A stretch of DNA of 64,000 nucleotides from Thermohalobaculum sp039026375 (GCA_039026375.1 JBCCML010000005.1:1-64000), one strand, 5' to 3'. Positions 49,827 to 59,714 are shown, counted from the first letter of the stretch. A program made the numbers and translations. Notes: generated by a model from the letters alone, not told the origin.

Positions 49827-52805
49827 TCAAAGCCCCAGGGCCGCTTCAATCAGCGCCTGTTGCTCTGCCTTGTGCTTGGAGGCGAGGCCCGTTGCGGGCG
49901 ACGCACTTGCCGGTCGCCCGGCGTATTCAGGCCGGCTCGACTTGGCCCCGATCCGCGTCAAAACCCATTCGATATTGGGTTCCACAAAGGACCAAGGCCC
50001 CTGGTTTTTCGGCTCTTCCTGGCACCAGATCATCTCGGCATTGGAAAACCGCGCCAGCTCACGAGTCAGACTGAGCGCCGGGAACGGGTAGAATTGCTCG
50101 ATCCGCAGCAGATAGACGTCATCGCGTCCGGCCGCATCGCGCGCTTCTTTCAAATCGAAGTAGACCTTGCCCGAGCAGATAACCACGCGCTTGATCTCGT
50201 TGTCCGGTTTCAGGTTGAAGCTGTCGCTGTCAAAACTGGCATCGTCCCAAAGCACGCGGTGGAAACTGGAGCCTTCCGCCATGTGGCCGATGTCCGAGAC
50301 GCACAGCTTGTGGCGTAGCAGCGACTTTGGCGTGAACAGCACCAGCGGCTTGCGGTAGCTGCGGTGCATCTGGCGGCGCAGAATGTGGAAGTAGTTGGCC
50401 GGTGTCGAGCAGTTGGCGACGATCCAGTTTTCCTCTGCCGACAGCTGCAGGAAGCGTTCGATCCGGGCCGATGAGTGCTCCGGTCCCTGGCCCTCGTAGC
50501 CATGGGGCAGCAGCATCACCAGGCCTGACATACGCAGCCATTTTCGCTCGCCGCAGCTGATGAATTGGTCGATCATGATCTGGGCGCCATTGGCGAAGTC
50601 GCCAAACTGCGCTTCCCACAGCACCAGCGCGTTCGGCTCGCTCAGCGAAAAGCCATACTCGTAGCCCAGCACGGCATATTCGGAGAGCATCGAGTCGATG
50701 ACCTCGTACTGCGCCTGACCCTTGCGGATGTGGTTCAGCGGGTAGTAGCGGTCTTCGGTCTCCTGGTGGACAATACCGGAGTGACGCTGGCTGAAGGTGC
50801 CGCGGGTGCAATCCTGGCCCGACAGGCGGACCTTGTAGCCCTCGAGCATCAGCGAGCCGAAGGCGAGTGCTTCGGCCGTGGCCCAATCGATGCCGGCGCC
50901 GTCGTCCAGCATCTTCTTCTTGGCCTCCAACATGCGGGAGACCGTGCGATGCGGCTTGTAATCGTCGGGCAGGGCGGTCAGCGCCTTGCCCACTTCGCGC
51001 AGCGTGTCCGCGGGCACGGCGGTCTGGCCGCGCTGATACTCGCCTTCGGCCGTCTCCATGCCCGACCAGCGCCCATCCAGCCAGTCGGCCTTGTTCGGCC
51101 GGTAATCGGTGCCCGCATCGAATTCCTTGGCCAGGTGTTCCTGGAAGGCTTTCTTCTCTGCCTCGATCTCCTCCGCCTTCATCAAGCCATCGGCCACCAA
51201 TCTGTCGGAGTAGATTTCCAGCGTCGTCTGCTGCTTCTTGATTGCCTTGTACATCAACGGCTGCGTGAACATCGGTTCATCGCCTTCATTGTGGCCAAAG
51301 CGGCGATAGCAGAAGATGTCGATCACGACGTCGCGTTGGAACTTTTGGCGAAACTCGGTGGCGACCTTGGCTGCGTGCACGACTGCTTCCGGGTCATCCC
51401 CGTTTACGTGGAAGATCGGACAATCGACGATCTTTGCGATGTCGGTGGGGTAGGGGCTGGAGCGGCTGAAATGCGGCGCTGTTGTAAAGCCGATCTGGTT
51501 GTTGACGACAATGTGGATCGTGCCGCCGGTCTTGTGGCCTTTCAGCCCCGACAACCCGAAGCACTCCGCCACCACGCCTTGACCGGCAAAGGCGGCATCG
51601 CCGTGCAGCAGAACGGGGATAACCGCGGCGCGGTCATCATCCAGTTGTGCTTGCTTGGCCCGAGCCTTCCCCAGAACCACGGGGTTCACTGCTTCCAGGT
51701 GACTGGGGTTGGCGGTCAGGCTGAGGTGGACGGTGTTCCCGTCGAAGGCCCGGTCGGACGAGGCGCCCAGGTGATACTTGACGTCGCCCGAGCCATCGAC
51801 ATCCTCGGGCTTGAAGCTGCCGCCTTGGAATTCGTGGAAAATGGCGCGGTAGGGTTTGGCCATCACGTTGGCCAGGATGTTTAGGCGGCCGCGGTGGGGC
51901 ATGCCAAAGATGATGTCTTTAGCACCTAATGCGCCGCCACGTTTGATGATTTGCTCCATCGCGGGGATCAGCGCCTCGCCCCCATCCAGGCCAAAGCGCT
52001 TGGTTCCCATGTACTTGACATGAAGAAACTTTTCGAAACCCTCGGACTCGATCAGCTTATTCAGGATCGCCTTGCGACCTTCGTCGGTGAAGCTGATTTC
52101 CTTGCCCAAGCCCTCGATCCGCTGTTGCAGCCAGGACTTTGGTTCGGGATCCTGCAGATGCATGAATTGCAGTGCGAACGTACCCTGATATGTCCGCTTA
52201 AGCAGATCCTGGATCTGGCGCATCGTCGCCGTTTCAAGACCCAGAACGTTGTCGATGAAGATCGGCCGGTCCATATCGCCATCGGTGAAGCCGAAAAAGC
52301 GAGGATCGAACTCTGGGTGTTCTTGGTGGCCCTGCAGCTTAAGGGGGTCAAGGTCGGCGCCCAAATGCCCGCGCGAACGGAACGCGCGAATATACATGAT
52401 CGCCCGAATGCTATCCAGCAAAGCCGCTCGGATTGATGCCTCGTCCTGAGGTGCGTGGGCACCGTTGGTTGTTGCCCCGTTTGCGGCGGAACCGTTGGCG
52501 CGGCTGCGGATTTTCTTCTCGAGGTGCGCCTCGACCTGCTCGGTGCTCCAGTTCCCGTCCAGTGCATGGGTGAGATCATCCGACGGTGAGGGTGGCCAGT
52601 CGCGCCGACCCCACGGCGCCCCCGCCGCTTCGCTGACCACATCTTCGGCGACGTCGCCCAAGCTTTGAAAGTACGATTGCCAACTGGGATCTACCGAGCT
52701 GGGATCCTGAATATATCGAGCGTGGAGTTGTTCGACGTATTCGGCGTTGTGCCCCTGCAGAAAGCTGGAGGCGTGTAACTGCTCGTTCGAGCTGACTTCT
52801 GCCAT
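49827..52805 (-). CDS. sucA: 2-oxoglutarate dehydrogenase E1
   Basis: 992 residues, the usual length in this order. The N-terminal E2-interaction segment includes FLQGHNAEYVEQLHARYIQD. Thiamine diphosphate motifs are GMPHRGRLNILANV and HGDAAFAGQGVV, then YCYRRFGHNEGDEP-like and HGYEGQGPEHSSARIERFL near the C-terminus. ATG 52805 begins MAEVSSNEQ; the upstream 37 codons in-frame lack family similarity. It decarboxylates 2-oxoglutarate in the TCA cycle. It follows sucD by 107 bases and precedes sucB by 19. Confidence 0.97.
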   Translation of the reverse strand: MAEVSSNEQLHASSFLQGHNAEYVEQLHARYIQDPSSVDPSWQSYFQSLGDVAEDVVSEAAGAPWGRRDWPPSPSDDLTHALDGNWSTEQVEAHLEKKIRSRANGSAANGATTNGAHAPQDEASIRAALLDSIRAIMYIRAFRSRGHLGADLDPLKLQGHQEHPEFDPRFFGFTDGDMDRPIFIDNVLGLETATMRQIQDLLKRTYQGTFALQFMHLQDPEPKSWLQQRIEGLGKEISFTDEGRKAILNKLIESEGFEKFLHVKYMGTKRFGLDGGEALIPAMEQIIKRGGALGAKDIIFGMPHRGRLNILANVMAKPYRAIFHEFQGGSFKPEDVDGSGDVKYHLGASSDRAFDGNTVHLSLTANPSHLEAVNPVVLGKARAKQAQLDDDRAAVIPVLLHGDAAFAGQGVVAECFGLSGLKGHKTGGTIHIVVNNQIGFTTAPHFSRSSPYPTDIAKIVDCPIFHVNGDDPEAVVHAAKVATEFRQKFQRDVVIDIFCYRRFGHNEGDEPMFTQPLMYKAIKKQQTTLEIYSDRLVADGLMKAEEIEAEKKAFQEHLAKEFDAGTDYRPNKADWLDGRWSGMETAEGEYQRGQTAVPADTLREVGKALTALPDDYKPHRTVSRMLEAKKKMLDDGAGIDWATAEALAFGSLMLEGYKVRLSGQDCTRGTFSQRHSGIVHQETEDRYYPLNHIRKGQAQYEVIDSMLSEYAVLGYEYGFSLSEPNALVLWEAQFGDFANGAQIMIDQFISCGERKWLRMSGLVMLLPHGYEGQGPEHSSARIERFLQLSAEENWIVANCSTPANYFHILRRQMHRSYRKPLVLFTPKSLLRHKLCVSDIGHMAEGSSFHRVLWDDASFDSDSFNLKPDNEIKRVVICSGKVYFDLKEARDAAGRDDVYLLRIEQFYPFPALSLTRELARFSNAEMIWCQEEPKNQGPWSFVEPNIEWVLTRIGAKSSRPEYAGRPASASPATGLASKHKAEQQALIEAALGL

Positions 52806-52912
52806 TTGTCCAAGGGGTCGCGTCAGCCGCGGCCCTTCCCCTTGCAATAGTGGGCGCCGCAGGACGCGACACCTTCCGACTCGCCCGACCGTTAATCGGC
52901 CGAGATCATCAT

Positions 52913-53797
52913 TCAACCATCCAGTGCCTTAAGCAAGGCTTGACCGAGGCCAGCAGGACTGTCTGCAACGACCAATCCAGCGGATTTCATTGCCTCGATC
53001 TTGTCTTCGGCCCCGCCTTTGCCACCCGAGATAATGGCGCCGGCGTGTCCCATGCGGCGACCAGGGGGTGCGGTGCGCCCCGCAATGAAGCCTGCTGTCG
53101 GCTTGCTGCGGCCTTTCTTTGCTTCATCGATCAGAAACTGGGCGGCATCTTCTTCCGCCGAACCACCGATTTCACCAATCATAATGATCGACTGCGTCTC
53201 ATCGTCGCCCAGGAACATCTCGAGGCAGTCGATGAACTCTGTCCCCTTAATCGGGTCACCGCCGATGCCGATACAAGTCGACTGGCCGAGTCCTGCAGCC
53301 GTGGTTTGCCCCACAGCTTCGTACGTCAATGTACCGGATCGGCTGACAACACCAACTGACCCGCGCTTGTGAATATGGCCGGGCATAATCCCAATCTTGC
53401 AGGCATCTGGGGTGATCACGCCGGGGCAATTGGGGCCGATCAGACGGCTTTTAGACCCATCCAGCATCCGTTTGACCCGCATCATGTCCATCACCGGGAT
53501 CCCCTCTGTGATGCAACAGATCAGCGGCATTTCAGCGTCAATTGCCTCCATGATCGCATCGGCAGCAAAAGGTGGAGGGACGTAGATGGCGGAAGCATTT
53601 GCCTCAGTCGCCGCCATGGCTTCATGCACGGTGTCGTAAACCGGCAGGCCCAAGTGCGTTTCGCCGCCTTTGCCGGGCGTTACCCCACCAACCATCTGAG
53701 TGCCATATGCGATGGCCTGTTCGGAATGGAACGTGCCCTGCGCCCCCGTGATCCCTTGGCAAATGACCTTGGTCTGTTCGTTGACGAGTACGGCCAT
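52913..53797 (-). CDS. sucD: succinyl-CoA ligase alpha subunit
   Basis: 294 residues. CoA-binding Rossmann domain (VICQGITGAQGTFHSEQ, VGGVTPGKGGETHLGLP) and the phosphohistidine loop GHAGAIISGGKGGAEDKIEA. It makes ATP or GTP from succinyl-CoA with SucC. The true start is 53797 (MAVLVNEQTK), as upstream codons do not match the family. It is separated from sucC by a lipoprotein gene in the same orientation, which breaks the standard sucCD pair. Confidence 0.97.
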   Translation of the reverse strand: MAVLVNEQTKVICQGITGAQGTFHSEQAIAYGTQMVGGVTPGKGGETHLGLPVYDTVHEAMAATEANASAIYVPPPFAADAIMEAIDAEMPLICCITEGIPVMDMMRVKRMLDGSKSRLIGPNCPGVITPDACKIGIMPGHIHKRGSVGVVSRSGTLTYEAVGQTTAAGLGQSTCIGIGGDPIKGTEFIDCLEMFLGDDETQSIIMIGEIGGSAEEDAAQFLIDEAKKGRSKPTAGFIAGRTAPPGRRMGHAGAIISGGKGGAEDKIEAMKSAGLVVADSPAGLGQALLKALDG

Positions 53798-53908
53798 GTT
53801 CAGCGTTCCCCTGTTAGTGGCCTGTATAGCCAGTTGTTTTGAGCGCCCATACACTAAGAGCGCAGCATCGGTTCAAGCCAGATTGAACCTTGAATTCCGG
53901 CAACGTCC

Positions 53909-54502
53909 TCATTCCTTCACGACGAAGATGCTGACGGATGGCGAGTTGTCTGAGCCAGGGATCGTGTCCGCACGCACAATCGACAAGAATTTGTCGCCCT
54001 TCAGATTGAGAAACCGGGCACCGTAGCCGTCTTGAGTTTGCTGATACTTCGGCTGACCGGGGCTGCCGAGGCTGAGCGTTGGCTCGACCATGCTGGCAAC
54101 ACCATCCACGTCCGCCCCTGCAATCATCACGTGGCACATCGTGTCGGACAGACCGATCATCATGCCGATTTGCTTGTCCACAAAGACATCCACGCCGTCT
54201 GATGTTCTGCCTCGGTTTTCCATTCCAACTGTGTCTTCGCTGACACCGCGAAAGGAGTTATCCTCGTTGTTGGCCAAAAAGCACTTTGCAACGGTCAGGG
54301 ATGCCAACGCCTGGCGCTTCTGATCAGGGGTTCCCCGTGCAGCAAGGTCCTGCAGGTCTGCAAACGGAGCGGCCGGCGCTGTGTTTGCTGGTTGTGATGG
54401 CGAAGGTTGCGTCGCCACCGGGGCGGGCGTCTCATCGGCGCACGCGGCCAGCAGCGCCACCAAAGCCAGCGAACAACCTGTCTTTTTTGCGTTTCTGGCC
54501 AT
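53909..54502 (-). CDS. lipoprotein of unknown function between sucC and sucD
   Basis: 197 residues. A lipoprotein signal ends in ALVALLAAC with Cys21 as the lipidated residue, then a Pro/Ala/Thr-rich linker (about 25 residues). A globular part (DLQDLAARGTPDQKRQALAS through SPSVSIFVVKE) with no recognised family follows. It is anchored in a membrane facing the periplasm. Its placement inside sucC-sucD is odd. It has a 120-base gap to sucC and 111 to sucD, so it may have its own promoter or simply ride in the operon. Confidence 0.75.
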   Translation of the reverse strand: MARNAKKTGCSLALVALLAACADETPAPVATQPSPSQPANTAPAAPFADLQDLAARGTPDQKRQALASLTVAKCFLANNEDNSFRGVSEDTVGMENRGRTSDGVDVFVDKQIGMMIGLSDTMCHVMIAGADVDGVASMVEPTLSLGSPGQPKYQQTQDGYGARFLNLKGDKFLSIVRADTIPGSDNSPSVSIFVVKE

Positions 54503-54622
54503 CTTCCTACTCGAACTTCGCACCATTCTGGCCTGCCAATACTCTCCGCAGTGCTCGGGCAAGCTAACAATCGTCCCAAAGCCATTAAAAAGGGCGCATA
54601 ACTGTGTCCCAGTCAATTTTGA

Positions 54623-55816
54623 CTAGCCCTTCACCGCCTTGACAATCTTCTCTGCAGCATCCGCCAGATCATCCCCTGCAATCACGTCCACGTCTGACTC
54701 GTTGATGATCTGTTTTCCTAGTTCGACGTTGGTGCCCTCCAGCCTAACGACCAGTGGCACCTGCAAACCAACTTCCTTGACCGCAGCGACCACGCCCTCG
54801 GCGATGACGTCGCAACGCATGATGCCCCCGAAAATGTTCACTAGGATGCCCTTTACCTTGGGGTCAGAGGTGATGATCTTGAAGGCTTCCGTCACTTTGT
54901 CCTTGGTGGCGCCGCCGCCAACGTCCAAGAAGTTTGCTGGCTCCGACCCGTAAAGCTTGATGATGTCCATCGTGGCCATGGCAAGTCCGGCACCGTTGAC
55001 CATGCAACCGATCTCGCCGTCCAGCGCGATGTAGTTGAGGTCGAACTTGGACGCTTCAAGCTCCTTAGGGTCCTCTTCCGTCTCGTCGCGCAACTCCAGG
55101 ATGTCCGCGTGACGGTACAGTGCGTTCGAGTCAAAATTCATCTTGGCGTCCAGGCAGACAAGATCGCCCGCTTGGGTAAGGATTAGTGGATTGATTTCCA
55201 GAAGACTTGCATCTTTCGCCAGGAAAACGCCGTACAGCGAGTTTACAAGTTTGCCAGCTTGTTTGGCAGCAACGCCCGTTAATCCCAGAGCTTTGGCAAC
55301 CTTGCGCCCATGATAGGGCTGCATGCCAGTGGCTGGATCAACACTGAACGTAAGGATCTTTTCAGGCGTCTCTTCGGCCACCTCTTCGATATCCATGCCG
55401 CCTTCTGTTGAAACGATGAACGACACGCGGCTGGTCTCGCGATCAACGAGCAGGGCAAGATAGAATTCGTTGGCGATTGCCGCGCCATCTTCGACGTAAA
55501 CGCGGTTCACCTGCTTGCCTGCGGGGCCGGTCTGCTTGGTGACCAGCGTGTTCCCCAGCATCTGTTTGACGAAGGTGACGGCCTCCGCCGGGTCTTTGGT
55601 GACGCGAACGCCACCCTTCTCGCCGGCTTCGAGCTCTTTGAACGTACCCTTCCCACGTCCACCGGCATGGATCTGCGCCTTTACGACCCAAACGGGCCCG
55701 CCCAGTTCTTCGACTGCTTCGGAGGCATGGTCAGCATTCAGAACAGCGTGACCCTCTGAGACCGGCGCCCCAGCGGCGCGCAAGATTTCCTTGGCCTGAT
55801 ATTCGTGGATGTTCAT
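54623..55816 (-). CDS. sucC: succinyl-CoA ligase beta subunit
   Basis: 397 residues with the ATP-grasp fold: N-terminal MNIHEYQAKEILRAAGAPV, IHAGGRGKG, LEINPLILTQAGDLVCLDAK, and MVNGAGLAMATMDIIKLYG, followed by the CoA-ligase domain with FGGIMRCDVIAEGVV. Partner of SucD. Encoded after mdh with a 315-base gap. Confidence 0.97.
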   Translation of the reverse strand: MNIHEYQAKEILRAAGAPVSEGHAVLNADHASEAVEELGGPVWVVKAQIHAGGRGKGTFKELEAGEKGGVRVTKDPAEAVTFVKQMLGNTLVTKQTGPAGKQVNRVYVEDGAAIANEFYLALLVDRETSRVSFIVSTEGGMDIEEVAEETPEKILTFSVDPATGMQPYHGRKVAKALGLTGVAAKQAGKLVNSLYGVFLAKDASLLEINPLILTQAGDLVCLDAKMNFDSNALYRHADILELRDETEEDPKELEASKFDLNYIALDGEIGCMVNGAGLAMATMDIIKLYGSEPANFLDVGGGATKDKVTEAFKIITSDPKVKGILVNIFGGIMRCDVIAEGVVAAVKEVGLQVPLVVRLEGTNVELGKQIINESDVDVIAGDDLADAAEKIVKAVKG

Positions 55817-56131
55817 GGTGGCCTCCTCTCAGGGGCCGCATGGACGTCTGGCGGCCTAGTATCGTCAGTGGCGTGCTCGGACGTCGTCTCTGGTCGGGCA
55901 TCCGTCGTCTAACGTCGTGACGATTCTGCCACAAGCCCCCCCGATGATTTCAAGGTTGGTGCGACGATCCGTCCGCAAGGATTTGAACTGGTACGGTTCA
56001 TAATTGTCGCGTGAACCGTGGACCACCGCACTTCGACACCGTTCGTTTGTCGGCAGCGTGAACACGTAGCTTCCGCGTCAGCTTTCTGGTGGCTGTTCAG
56101 GCGCGCCGGGGTAGCGGCGCGCATTGGATGT
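55817..56131. other. 315-base gap between sucC and mdh
   Basis: No gene is seen. A hairpin GCGCGCC (56101-56107) / GGCGCGC (56116-56122) lies just after the mdh stop on the reverse strand and could end or attenuate the mdh transcript; there is no T-run. The rest would hold the promoter of sucC. Confidence 0.6.
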
Positions 56132-57094
56132 TTAAGACAACGTTGGGTCGATGCCTTTACACGCGTCGACCAATCCTTTCACCGCGTCGATCGACTTGTC
56201 CAACATCGCTTTCTCGGCTTTGTCGAGTTCGATCTCGACCACCTTTTCCACGCCGTTCTCACCGATGATGCACGGCACGCCAACATACATTCCGTCCAAG
56301 CCATAGGCGTCGGAAACGTAGGCAGCACAAGGCAAAAGCCGTCGTTGATCCTTCAAATAGCTCTCTGCCATAGTGATCGCTGATGCAGCCGGAGCATAGA
56401 AGGCAGATCCAGTTTTCAACAGACCGACGATCTCGGCCCCGCCGTCCCGGGTTCTTTGGACAATGGCATCCAGGTTTTCTTGGGTGGTCCATCCCATTTT
56501 GACTAGATCGGGCAGCGGGATGCCGGCCACCGCCGAATAGCGCACCAAAGGCACCATAGTGTCGCCGTGTCCACCCAGTACGAAAGCGGTGACATCTTTC
56601 ACTGATACGTTGAACTCATCCGCTAAGAAGTGTCGGAACCGCGCCGAGTCCAGCACGCCAGCCATGCCGACGACCTTGTTTTGCGGCAGACCCGAAAATT
56701 CGCGAAGTGCCCAAACCATCGCATCGAGTGGGTTTGTTATGCAGATGACGAATGCGTCAGGGGCATGCGCCTTGATGCCCTCACCTACGGCTTTCATCAC
56801 TTTAAGGTTGATGCCCAACAGGTCATCGCGGCTCATGCCGGGTTTCCGAGGAACGCCGGCGGTCACGATCACAACGTCAGAACCTGCGATATCGGCGTAG
56901 TCTTGTGTGCCTTTGAAGCGAGCGTCGAAGCCATCGACCGGAGACGACTCAGCGATGTCCAGCGCCTTCCCCTGAGGTACCCCCTCGACAATGTCGAAAA
57001 GGATGACATCACCCATTTCCTTTAGGCCAACGAGGTGCGCCAGCGTACCGCCAATTTGACCTGCGCCGATCAGCGCAATTTTGCTTCTGGACAT
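56132..57094 (-). CDS. mdh: malate dehydrogenase
   Basis: 320 residues of the lactate-dehydrogenase-like malate dehydrogenase group. NAD loop ALIGAGQIGGTLAHLV, substrate-binding arginines in TAGVPRKPGMSRDDLLGIN, and the catalytic His in VLGGHGDTMVPLVRY. It interconverts malate and oxaloacetate in the TCA cycle. First gene of the mdh-suc block; ATG 57094. Confidence 0.97.
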   Translation of the reverse strand: MSRSKIALIGAGQIGGTLAHLVGLKEMGDVILFDIVEGVPQGKALDIAESSPVDGFDARFKGTQDYADIAGSDVVIVTAGVPRKPGMSRDDLLGINLKVMKAVGEGIKAHAPDAFVICITNPLDAMVWALREFSGLPQNKVVGMAGVLDSARFRHFLADEFNVSVKDVTAFVLGGHGDTMVPLVRYSAVAGIPLPDLVKMGWTTQENLDAIVQRTRDGGAEIVGLLKTGSAFYAPAASAITMAESYLKDQRRLLPCAAYVSDAYGLDGMYVGVPCIIGENGVEKVVEIELDKAEKAMLDKSIDAVKGLVDACKGIDPTLS

Positions 57095-57629
57095 TTTGTT
57101 CTCCCGGTTTGGATTACTGACCCACTGCGGGGGGCGTTGAGGTTGCTCACGCCACTGCCTGATTTATTGGCCAAACGCAACGGTCGACGCGGCAGATGAT
57201 GAACTGCCGTCATCGGCATTACCCGGCAACTCGGCCTGGCGGGTATAGAGAGCGTTGTTGTCCAAGGCATCGGACCGATGATCCGCCCGTACTGCAGTTG
57301 GTTGGATCACACGCGGCATTCGCGGTTACTGGTCCGGCACGAACAGTTGCGACTGAGCGCATGCGCTTGTTCGCTGCGATGCGACGGTGGCGATGTATCA
57401 CATTTTGAGGGAAAAGCTCTTCGTGGCCGCACGTCCGGCACTCGCTGATTCAGTAATTTGCGCCACCATCTCGGTAACGCATTACACGCTGATGGGTTTG
57501 TTTGACGCCTGTCAGTTCGATCTAGCGTCGTCGGCTGGTGCGTGGGTTTGATTTGGTCAGGACAGAGAGCTCACGCGCTTTCGGCACGTGACCCCGGCCC
57601 AAAGCTTTTCAGGCCGGGGCATTGACAGC
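57095..57629. other. 535-base gap upstream of mdh
   Basis: No convincing gene; the open frames here (for example 57196-57408) lack ribosome-binding sites and any family likeness. A hairpin CCCCGGCC (57592-57599) / GGCCGGGG (57612-57619) sits 10 bases past the stop of the small exported protein gene at 57630 and probably terminates it. The rest is expected to contain the mdh promoter. Confidence 0.6.
57592..57619 (-). terminator. hairpin terminator after the small exported protein gene
   Basis: Perfect eight-base stem CCCCGGCC/GGCCGGGG with a 12-base loop, ten bases past the stop codon at 57630-57632 on the reverse strand. It lacks a long T-run, so termination may be partial or assisted by Rho. 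Confidence 0.6.
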
Positions 57630-57941
57630 CTAGGTAGGCGTATCGCTAACCGACGCCTTTTCCACCTGGAAGGCCTCACCGGCGGCCATCAGACAGGACA
57701 TGCCGCGCGGATCAGTGACCAGGATCGTCCACGATCCCGTCTCTTCTGACGCAAAGACTTCAACCAGGCCTCGACCTTCTTGCAGACCGACCGAGCGGCG
57801 GGTCTCGCCGTATTTCATCTCGAGCTGTGCAATAATCTTGTCGCGCTGACCACACACCATTTGGGCATCGGCAGGGGTCGCCATTGTGCCAGTAACGGTC
57901 ACAGCGGCAAGGAACGCGACGGACTTAAGCGAACGGATCAT
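57630..57941 (-). CDS. small exported protein of unknown function
   Basis: 103 residues with a Sec signal peptide (MIRSLKSVAFLAAVTVTGTM... cleaved after ATPADA, about residue 26). The mature part (QMVCGQRDKIIAQLEMKYGE through LVEVFASEETGSWTILVTD and MSCLMAAGEAF) has two cysteines likely to form a periplasmic disulfide. No family recognised. It faces away from the CitE-like gene; an exact CtrA-type box at 58117-58131 lies in the shared upstream region. Confidence 0.8.
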   Translation of the reverse strand: MIRSLKSVAFLAAVTVTGTMATPADAQMVCGQRDKIIAQLEMKYGETRRSVGLQEGRGLVEVFASEETGSWTILVTDPRGMSCLMAAGEAFQVEKASVSDTPT

Positions 57942-58281
57942 AGGATCACCTTTCCGGGCTCTCAGCCAATTCCGATCGAGAGGAGCCTACTGGGCGCACC
58001 CCTCCGCCAGAACGGCAGAGGACCTCTCGATGTTGTTTCAGCGTGTCGCGGTCCCGGTTTAGTCATCCTCCCCGACGGCGGGTGCGATTCGTTAACTTGA
58101 GGATCAGTTTCTTTGGTTAAATCCCCCTTAAGCATAACTAGGTGCGCGCTGGTTCCTAAACTGGCGCAACATCCTGTGGTTAAGCGCGCTTATCTTCAGC
58201 CCTGTGCCATGTTTCCGCGGGACGGCGGTTTGCCGGTCGCGTATATCGGCGTGGAAACAAAGAACGACGCGGAGGATAGTC
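57942..58281. other. divergent promoter region
   Basis: 340 bases between the small exported protein gene and the CitE-like gene. No gene of its own. It contains an exact TTAA-N7-TTAA motif (58117-58131, separate entry). Confidence 0.6.
58117..58131. promoter_or_regulatory. candidate CtrA binding site
   Basis: TTAAATCCCCCTTAA is an exact TTAA-N7-TTAA. It lies 151 bases before the CitE-like gene and 176 before the divergent small exported protein gene. Only two exact sites were found in the window, both between divergent genes. Confidence 0.45.
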
Positions 58282-59166
58282 ATGGACCTTTCTAACCGGC
58301 CCCGTCGCTCTGCGCTCTTTGTGCCCGGTTCCAAGCCCAGGGCAGCGGAAAAGGCTCGAGGGCTGCCAGCAGACGTGGTCATGTTGGACCTTGAGGACGC
58401 AGTCGCTCCGGCTGAGAAAGCGAGTGCACGTGCGTTTGTGGCTGGGTTTATCAAGCAGCGACCGTTTGGTCGGCGAGAGCTAGTGGTCAGGGTCAACGAA
58501 CCTGACACTGTCCTTGGCGCAGAGGATTTGAAGTCGGTAGCGTCGTCGGTGCCAGATGCAGTTTTGCTACCCAAGGTCAGTTCAACTGAGATTGTCGATC
58601 AAGCTGCGAAGGTGCTGGATCAGTCCGGCGCATCGGAGACACAGATTTGGACGATGATCGAGACCCCAGGCGGTATTCTTGCCGCCTCTAAGATCGCTGC
58701 GCACCCGAAGGTAACTTGTCTGATTGCGGGGACTAACGATCTATCGGCAGAACTGCGCGCCGCGCCTGGGCCCGACCGGGCTGAGTTGGCGTTGTCGTTG
58801 CAGATGATCGTTCTTGCAGCCCGCGCCGCGGGTGTTACGGCTTTGGATGGTGTCTACAACGCCTTCAGCGACACGCAGGGACTGGCGGGCGAATGCCGTC
58901 AGGGCCGGGCCTTAGGGTTCGACGGAAAAACACTGATACATCCGTCACAGATTGCTGTGGCCAACGAGGCTTTCGCGCCGGATCCTGACGCCTTGGAATT
59001 GGCGCAGCGCCAGATTGCAGTTTACGAACAGGCGAAGAGCGATGGACAAGGTATCGCGGTGCTAGATGGCAAAATTGTCGAAAACCTACATGTCGCTGCC
59101 GCCCAGCGGCTTATGGCGCAATGGGAGGCAATCAAGGCGTTGAGTTCGACGTCGGAGAGCAATTAA
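58282..59166 (+). CDS. CitE-family lyase (HpcH/HpaI aldolase superfamily)
   Basis: 294 residues, TIM-barrel CitE-like fold. SALFVPGSKPRAAEKARGL and VVMLDLEDAVAPAEKASAR carry the metal-binding acidic residues; TMIETPGGILAASKIAAH and GTNDLSAELRA follow; GFDGKTLIHPSQIAVAN ends the domain. Family members act on malyl-CoA or citramalyl-CoA, or as (3S)-malyl-CoA thioesterase. In Rhodobacterales a Mcl-type protein near mdh is common, and this one could be the thioesterase Mcl2. ATG 58282 has GGAGG upstream. Confidence 0.85.
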   Translation: MDLSNRPRRSALFVPGSKPRAAEKARGLPADVVMLDLEDAVAPAEKASARAFVAGFIKQRPFGRRELVVRVNEPDTVLGAEDLKSVASSVPDAVLLPKVSSTEIVDQAAKVLDQSGASETQIWTMIETPGGILAASKIAAHPKVTCLIAGTNDLSAELRAAPGPDRAELALSLQMIVLAARAAGVTALDGVYNAFSDTQGLAGECRQGRALGFDGKTLIHPSQIAVANEAFAPDPDALELAQRQIAVYEQAKSDGQGIAVLDGKIVENLHVAAAQRLMAQWEAIKALSSTSESN

Positions 59167-59186
59167 CCCGACGCCAACCCGATAAG

Positions 59187-59714
59187 CTACCACAATCGCG
59201 GCGGACGGGTCCTATCTCGGCCTCCCCGAAAGACCTGACCGGCCGATGCTGTGACCGGTCCTTGTGCAACGGGCTGTTCGGCCGGCTGCGTCGTCGGTGC
59301 AACGGGCGCCGCGGGTGCAGGAGCCGCTGGCTGGGGCGTCACGGCAATTGTGTCTCCGCCACTACCGGTACCACCGCCTGTATCTGCCCTCGGAGGTTCG
59401 GTTGCTGCTGGCGCTTCGGGAGCGCCCGCACCGGCATGGGCAAGTGTCACATCGAGCTGTAGCTCTGCCACCAGATCGACGAGGATGTTGCAAGCTTGGC
59501 CGTAGTCCTGCTGGCCCATGACTGCACTGAACTGTTGAACCTTGTCCGTCCAAATCGGGAACTTGTCGGGCGAGATCGTCGTAGCCTGTGCCGAGAAAGC
59601 ATCCGCAACTTGTTGAAAGTCAGACATGGCCTGATCCAGCGTCGAGCATGCCAAGGCGGCATTGGCCGTAAAGAGAGTGGCCAGCATGGCCGCGGCAAGG
59701 CGTTTTCTGGGCAT
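59187..59714 (-). CDS. exported Pro/Ala-rich protein
   Basis: 175 residues with a Sec signal peptide (MPRKRLAAAMLATLFTANAALA). The mature N-terminal part (CSTLDQAMSDFQQVADAF through QACNILVDLVAELQLDV) has two cysteines and is helical. The C-terminal 80 residues are low-complexity Pro/Ala/Thr (for example PQPAAPAPAAPVAPT), likely a flexible envelope linker. No family recognised. GGAGG lies five bases before ATG 59714. It converges with the CitE-like gene. Confidence 0.78.
   Translation of the reverse strand: MPRKRLAAAMLATLFTANAALACSTLDQAMSDFQQVADAFSAQATTISPDKFPIWTDKVQQFSAVMGQQDYGQACNILVDLVAELQLDVTLAHAGAGAPEAPAATEPPRADTGGGTGSGGDTIAVTPQPAAPAPAAPVAPTTQPAEQPVAQGPVTASAGQVFRGGRDRTRPPRLW

Noticed and set aside
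57196..57408. 70-codon open frame upstream of mdh
   Set aside because: No ribosome-binding site or protein-like pattern; falls in a promoter gap.
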